Origin: an uncultured Candidatus Saccharibacteria bacterium
Lineage (GTDB): Bacteria > Patescibacteriota > Saccharimonadia > Saccharimonadales > Saccharimonadaceae
Assembly: GCA_915070155.1 (NCBI GenBank)
Contig: CAJZFK010000003.1
Coordinates: 1 to 17,772, forward strand
DNA: 17,772 nucleotides
Direction: 5' to 3'
The number at the start of each line of letters is the position of its first letter. Position 1 is the stretch's first letter. Shown in pieces: positions 14,051 through 17,772 of the stretch. The notes below the pieces were generated by a model that did not search any database, was not told the DNA's origin, and saw nothing but the letters and a program-made list of their open reading frames with translations. Position numbers and translations under genes: made by a program.

Positions 14051-14746
14051 TCATTCATCCCTCTTTTTCTGTTTTTTAACAATAAATAACATAATGAACG
14101 CCGCAACAATTACACCAATACCAGCAGCCATAATCACCCATAAATTAATTCCCGTATTAGCCAAAGCCTTACTTATCTCTTTAACAATCTTTGGAATAAC
14201 AATAACATCTTCAATGGTCTTTTTCGGAGTAGTAAATGAAAAATCAGCAAACTGCACTACTTCTGGGGACGTTGCATTAGCCTTCAGCTTAGTTGTAACA
14301 CGACCGTTATAGGTATGTTCTGGAGCTGGCGGCATAAAATTATCACCTGGATGATTATTCTGCCAATTTGAAAAATCCAACACCCATATATTTCCGTTAA
14401 CTTTAAGCTCACTATCCCGCCCCAAAACAAAAGTCCTACCACCAAACTCAACCTTCAAATCGTGCTGACCCGTCGCAGGATTAGCTACCGTATGAACCGC
14501 GTCATAAACGCCATACACCAGCAGATCTTTCCCATTTACCAAATCAAACTTAGAGAATTTTGGCGGAAAAATCGGACAAATTGACTCATTCATCTGGCTA
14601 CCTGTTTCCAGAGAGTCACGAGCGCAATCAGTAATCACTTGCGACAAATTAGAATTAGCCGACGAGTTCGCAAAAGCCGAATAAGGGCTGCTCAAAGTAG
14701 CTAGTAATGTTATGACGATGAATAATTTTTTTACTCTATTTTTCAT
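14051..14746 (-). CDS. Secreted protein with C-terminal LANTG sorting signal
   Basis: Unknown function. From ATG 14746 it has 231 residues: a signal peptide (basic KNRVKK then a hydrophobic run, cleavage near AFA-NS), a mature part opening SSANSNLSQVITDCARDSLE, a middle region with several strands (DLLVYGVYDAVHTV, LKVEFGGRTFVLGRDSELKVNG, split by a turn, and NIWVLDFSNWQNNHPGDNF), and a C-terminal sorting signal: LANTG (DNA 14164-14150), a 23-residue hydrophobic helix and the tail KKQKKRDE. The two mature cysteines are about 20 residues apart. The opening ANSxLSQxI also begins the neighbouring WxL-like protein. The start lies 8 nt after the RCC1 gene stop, with TAAGG (including that stop) as ribosome-binding site, so the two are translated from one mRNA. 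TTG 14752 is a less likely start. Confidence 0.78.
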   Translation of the reverse strand: MKNRVKKLFIVITLLATLSSPYSAFANSSANSNLSQVITDCARDSLETGSQMNESICPIFPPKFSKFDLVNGKDLLVYGVYDAVHTVANPATGQHDLKVEFGGRTFVLGRDSELKVNGNIWVLDFSNWQNNHPGDNFMPPAPEHTYNGRVTTKLKANATSPEVVQFADFSFTTPKKTIEDVIVIPKIVKEISKALANTGINLWVIMAAGIGVIVAAFIMLFIVKKQKKRDE

Positions 14747-14754
14747 ACCCAACC

Positions 14755-17175
14755 TTATTGCGCTGTTACCGTTAATGTCATTGGCAATTCATAAGTTCCT
14801 GGTTTTTGATATGCTGGAATAGTCTGATTTAATCGAACATTCTGTAGCAAAAATGCGCACCCCAATTGACCAGTTGACCCGCTGCTGCTCATCAATGTAA
14901 CGCCGTTAGCCGTAGCAGTTCCTACCTTAAATTGAGAGTCAATGCCCTTTGATATTCCTGAGGTCTGGCAAGTTGACCCGCTCAATGAACTACCCGAAGC
15001 CAAGACAGATGATGTACCAAAATTGACGGACAGAAATCCCTGATCACCATTAGTGCCGTTGAACATATACGATTCTGTGCCGGCAGTTCGCTTCCATTTG
15101 GCGGTCGCGCCGTCAGATGCCGACAACACAACGCTCCACCCAGAGATGGTCTGCGTATTCGTCACTTCAATTTGCTTCGAGTTTGAGTTGGATAAGAGGG
15201 CGCTGGTAGCTACGCTACTGCTACTCATCATGGAATTATCAAACCTCGTACCAGTATCTGTAATTGTAGCGCCAGCATTATCCCTAAAACGAATGTTTAA
15301 CGACCCAGGAGCGGTCTTAAATTCTGGATACATTGTGTAGCTATCAATGCTAGATCCAGGAGCGACAGTTGTGTCAGTTGCTACGCGGACGCAATAATTT
15401 TCGTTCCTATCGAGCCCTTTATCGACAAGCGCCAAATCCCACACACCCACTTCGCCAGCAGATATTTTTTGCGCATTCGTGAACGCTCCAGCCACTCCGC
15501 TTTTTCTCACCAGACTTTGAGGTCGAGAAGCGATAGCTCCTGCCGGCAGCTCTGGATCAGTCGAGTTACTATTGATATTAGCGCCATCAGCGGGACCACC
15601 CACAGAATAAGCAAGTTTTGATACTCCAGTCACGACTTGCCAATCTGAACTATTTACCACCGAGCAAGTTGCCGCGCTGCCCTTTTTTGCATATTCAACG
15701 CGCAGCTTCATTGATGAAGAATCAACGGCTCCTCCTGGAGGCGCGATTAGCGTAGGGCGCGTGACAGGACTATTACTCGACTGGCCATTCCCTACCTGCC
15801 CCTTGTTATTATTACCCCAACAATACATCTCACCTGTACGTAAGGCGCATAAAAAGTCTTTACCTACATACATGGAAGTTTCACCAGAACTCGTAAATGG
15901 GACATTCACTTTTACGGGAGAGGGCAAATGTCCTGTAGCAGTCCCACTACCCATTTGACCATTAGAATTATCACCCCAACAATAAATTTCGCCAGTGTTT
16001 AATACTATACACGTAAATTCGCCGCCAGCGTAAATATTTTTAACAGTCTTTCCTCCAGAAAGGATAGTACTACCAAAAGGAACTTTTGAAGCAATATTTC
16101 TATAGCCAAATGCTGTATTACCCAACTGACCCTTGAAATTTTTTCCCCAACAATACACTTCTTGACCGCCAGAAATAACAGCACAGGCATGTGAATCACC
16201 AGCAGATATTGACTCAACTTTTTTTCCATTAAAACCTTTGACTGCAGTAGGATATTGAGTTTTACCAGTAGCAAGTCCTACTCCAGTCCTCCCCTTATCA
16301 TTATACCCCCAGCAGAATGCCGTGCCTTCAACCGTCGAAGCGCACGTAAATTTATCTCCTGCCACAACCTGTTTAACCGATTCCGTCCCAAAGTTACTCA
16401 TATTAACCGCTGTTGGCGTGTATGAAGGTAGGAATACGTCACGACCTAATTCTCCATTTATACCTTTACCCCAACAGTTCAATTTTCCCTCCGAGTTAAG
16501 CGAACAAGTATGTTCATTACCCGCAGCAATCTGAGAGATGACTGTAGTCGCGGTCTCTCTGACTGGATATGGAGCGTTGAGCTGAGTTATGCCACCATTC
16601 CCTAGTCTTCCATACGTACCATAGCCCCAGCAATAATCTTTATCGTCAGAAGCGATTACACAAGTGTGATAATAACCAGTGGTAATCTGTTTGATAGTTT
16701 TCCCATTGAGTACGTCTTGTGTATATACGGGCACTGGGGTTGTTGATGAATCAGTTGAATTAGTACCAAGAACTCCATACTGACCATTACCCCAACAATA
16801 AACACTATCATTCGACATAATAGCGCAGCTATGCTCATTCCCGCTTCCGAACTCAGCTAATTTTTTAAAATATGGACTCTTATTCTGCAGCCCCACCCGC
16901 AGACGAAAATCAGCACCAACTTTTGGTAATGTGGCAACGGTATTGGTATTTGCAAGCGGACTACCTGGATTAATACTATTGGACGATTCGTACAATCGAT
17001 AAGAAACTTGTTCCACTTCAACCTGCTTGCCACCACTAGGAATAGTCGCACGACTTTGCTGAGAATTCAAAAACATAAATCCTAAAGCTACGCTAACGAC
17101 AATAAAACCGCCAAAGATAAAAAATTTCTCAGCTTTACGGTCTTTTATTATTGATAGCGATCTATTATGTTTCAT
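14755..17175 (-). CDS. Large exported protein with seven RCC1-like beta-propeller repeats and a C-terminal WxL-like module
   Basis: From ATG 17175 the product has 806 residues. A basic N-terminus precedes one hydrophobic helix (about 18-36), a signal peptide or signal anchor. Residues about 107-500 hold seven repeats of about 55 residues with the pattern AGxxHTC...G.xYCWGxNxxGQLG, as in RCC1 propellers; each repeat has one C and one CWG cysteine. A linking region (about 510-615) carries two more cysteines, and the last 190 residues match the neighbouring WxL-like protein: GWSVVL for GWTLTL, then YMFNGTNGDQGFLSV, SGISKGIDSQF, GVTLMSS and QTIPAYQKPGTYELPM. All 18 cysteines are extracytoplasmic. 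I chose ATG 17175 over the longer frame to 17286 because the extension is atypical and overlaps the VKOR stop, while 17175 follows a -10 at leaderless spacing. Likely role: surface ligand-binding propeller held by the WxL module (inference). Confidence 0.85.
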   Translation of the reverse strand: MKHNRSLSIIKDRKAEKFFIFGGFIVVSVALGFMFLNSQQSRATIPSGGKQVEVEQVSYRLYESSNSINPGSPLANTNTVATLPKVGADFRLRVGLQNKSPYFKKLAEFGSGNEHSCAIMSNDSVYCWGNGQYGVLGTNSTDSSTTPVPVYTQDVLNGKTIKQITTGYYHTCVIASDDKDYCWGYGTYGRLGNGGITQLNAPYPVRETATTVISQIAAGNEHTCSLNSEGKLNCWGKGINGELGRDVFLPSYTPTAVNMSNFGTESVKQVVAGDKFTCASTVEGTAFCWGYNDKGRTGVGLATGKTQYPTAVKGFNGKKVESISAGDSHACAVISGGQEVYCWGKNFKGQLGNTAFGYRNIASKVPFGSTILSGGKTVKNIYAGGEFTCIVLNTGEIYCWGDNSNGQMGSGTATGHLPSPVKVNVPFTSSGETSMYVGKDFLCALRTGEMYCWGNNNKGQVGNGQSSNSPVTRPTLIAPPGGAVDSSSMKLRVEYAKKGSAATCSVVNSSDWQVVTGVSKLAYSVGGPADGANINSNSTDPELPAGAIASRPQSLVRKSGVAGAFTNAQKISAGEVGVWDLALVDKGLDRNENYCVRVATDTTVAPGSSIDSYTMYPEFKTAPGSLNIRFRDNAGATITDTGTRFDNSMMSSSSVATSALLSNSNSKQIEVTNTQTISGWSVVLSASDGATAKWKRTAGTESYMFNGTNGDQGFLSVNFGTSSVLASGSSLSGSTCQTSGISKGIDSQFKVGTATANGVTLMSSSGSTGQLGCAFLLQNVRLNQTIPAYQKPGTYELPMTLTVTAQ

Positions 17176-17181
17176 TGTGGT

Positions 17182-17212
17182 GGTATAAATTGAACATAAA
17201 TATACATTACAA
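17182..17212 (-). promoter_or_regulatory. Leaderless-type promoter of the RCC1-WxL gene
   Basis: Minus strand -10 TATACC (17187-17182), predicted start on the A of ATG 17175; possible -35 TTGTAA (17212-17207) at 19 bp. The bases before the ATG (ACCACA) contain no Shine-Dalgarno. Confidence 0.4.
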
Positions 17213-17257
17213 ATATACCATAAGCACTTTAAATAAAGCAAGCAAATAAGCGTACAA

Positions 17258-17772
17258 TTAGAACAATTGACTGCCAAATTTGGCAATTATCGCGACAATT
17301 ACCGCGACAACCAACGATACTATAGTAAGCACATCATATCCGCCGCCAACAATCTTCTGCACACAACGACAAGAGATATTTTTCTGTAGAACATTATAGC
17401 GCGTCAAACCGAACATAATCATCAGCATTCCAAGATCTAAGGTTAAACACCACGGACAAAGCACACCAATTTCAATGTAGCTCATATAAAACATCCAAAT
17501 AGCAAATGTCATTCCGACGATAGCACCAGCTTGTGCCGCCTGCATAAACCACTTTGGAAACTTCGCTCCCGCCAACAACGCCACTGCAATTGTCACTATA
17601 ACAGGCAAAGTCATCACGCCGATGAAACTATTTGGGAATCCTAAAATAGCCGCCGACCAATGATTCGCCACCGCCGAACAGCTCAGAGCCGAGCTAAAAT
17701 CGCAACTTAATACAGCGTGAGAGTTTTTTGCTAATTCCAAGGCTTCAATAGACAGTACGAATGACGCCAATA
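17258..17772 (-). CDS. VKOR-family thiol oxidoreductase (5' end outside window)
   Basis: Bacterial VKOR homologues reoxidise a periplasmic/extracytoplasmic thioredoxin-like partner using quinone, driving disulfide formation. The frame is open to the right edge; its first ATG-like codon is TTG, so the true start and part of the first helix are missing. The visible 170 residues have the loop cysteines in SCDFSSALSCSAV, the conserved FGFPNSFIGV phrase after them, three further membrane helices, the CxxC active site as CPWC in GVLCPWCLTLDLGML, and a last helix ending at SQLF. A conserved serine/threonine-type quinone-site environment cannot be judged. There is no fused thioredoxin domain. An additional CRC motif (SCRC) lies before the last helix. 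It is the gene just upstream of the cysteine-rich RCC1 protein, separated by 82 nt. Confidence 0.88.
   Translation of the reverse strand, partial: LASFVLSIEALELAKNSHAVLSCDFSSALSCSAVANHWSAAILGFPNSFIGVMTLPVIVTIAVALLAGAKFPKWFMQAAQAGAIVGMTFAIWMFYMSYIEIGVLCPWCLTLDLGMLMIMFGLTRYNVLQKNISCRCVQKIVGGGYDVLTIVSLVVAVIVAIIAKFGSQLF

Noticed and set aside
15780..16860. Recurring CCCCAACAATA-type words every ~165 bp suggesting a DNA repeat or CRISPR array
   Set aside because: They encode the YCWG core of the RCC1 protein repeats, stay in frame, and the spacing sequence is coding and only similar, not identical.
17176..17286. N-terminal extension of the RCC1 protein to 17286
   Set aside because: The 37 extra residues are Cys/Leu/Tyr-rich and unlike a coding start, overlap the VKOR stop, and precede a better start with signal-peptide-like sequence and a matching -10.

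Overview
The window looks like chromosomal DNA of a Candidatus Saccharibacteria (TM7)-type member of the Candidate Phyla Radiation. This is inferred from content, not from a marker search. The signs are compact, mostly one-directional genes with AT-leaning codon use, an archaeal/eukaryote-like (type 2) isoleucyl-tRNA synthetase, a ParA/ParB pair, a VKOR-type thiol oxidase, and a family of small WxL-like surface proteins whose style I associate with Saccharibacteria. TAA and TGA are both used as stops, so the standard code applies; this argues against the CPR lineages that read UGA as glycine.

Layout from left to right. The 3' end of a prmC-like protein methyltransferase (+ strand) converges on a polytopic membrane protein of unknown function and a LytR-CpsA-Psr (LCP) ligase (both -). 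The LCP gene shares a 41-bp divergent promoter with signal peptidase I (+). Next come parAB and ribosomal protein L21 (-), a Fic-domain gene broken by one in-frame TAA (-), a GalU-type nucleotidyltransferase (-), a small orphan ORF (-) and a secreted protein with a LAETG sorting signal (-). Then comes ileS (-), preceded by a leader that reads as a T-box riboswitch.

From 11548 to the right edge, all on the minus strand, is a cell-surface block. In transcription order it holds a VKOR thiol oxidase (cut by the window edge), an exported protein with seven RCC1-like repeats and a C-terminal WxL-like module, a LANTG-anchored secreted protein, a short stand-alone WxL-like protein, a membrane-anchored DUF916-type WxL-interacting protein, and a LiaF-like membrane protein. 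It resembles the WxL surface clusters of Firmicutes, here with a beta-propeller effector and a disulfide-forming enzyme next to it. The exported or membrane-anchored proteins in the window that contain cysteine carry even numbers of them, which suits VKOR-driven oxidative folding.

Two regulatory themes recur. First, six genes (membrane protein, LCP, signal peptidase, Fic, LiaF-like, RCC1 protein) have a -10-like hexamer so close to the ATG that transcription should start 0-4 nt before it: they look leaderless and have no Shine-Dalgarno. The other genes (rplU, parA, galU, the LAETG protein, ileS, and three of the surface genes) have clear ribosome-binding sites. Second, ileS appears to be controlled by tRNA-Ile charging. 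No tRNA, rRNA, IS element or CRISPR was seen. The longest gene-free stretch is the ileS leader (about 300 nt).
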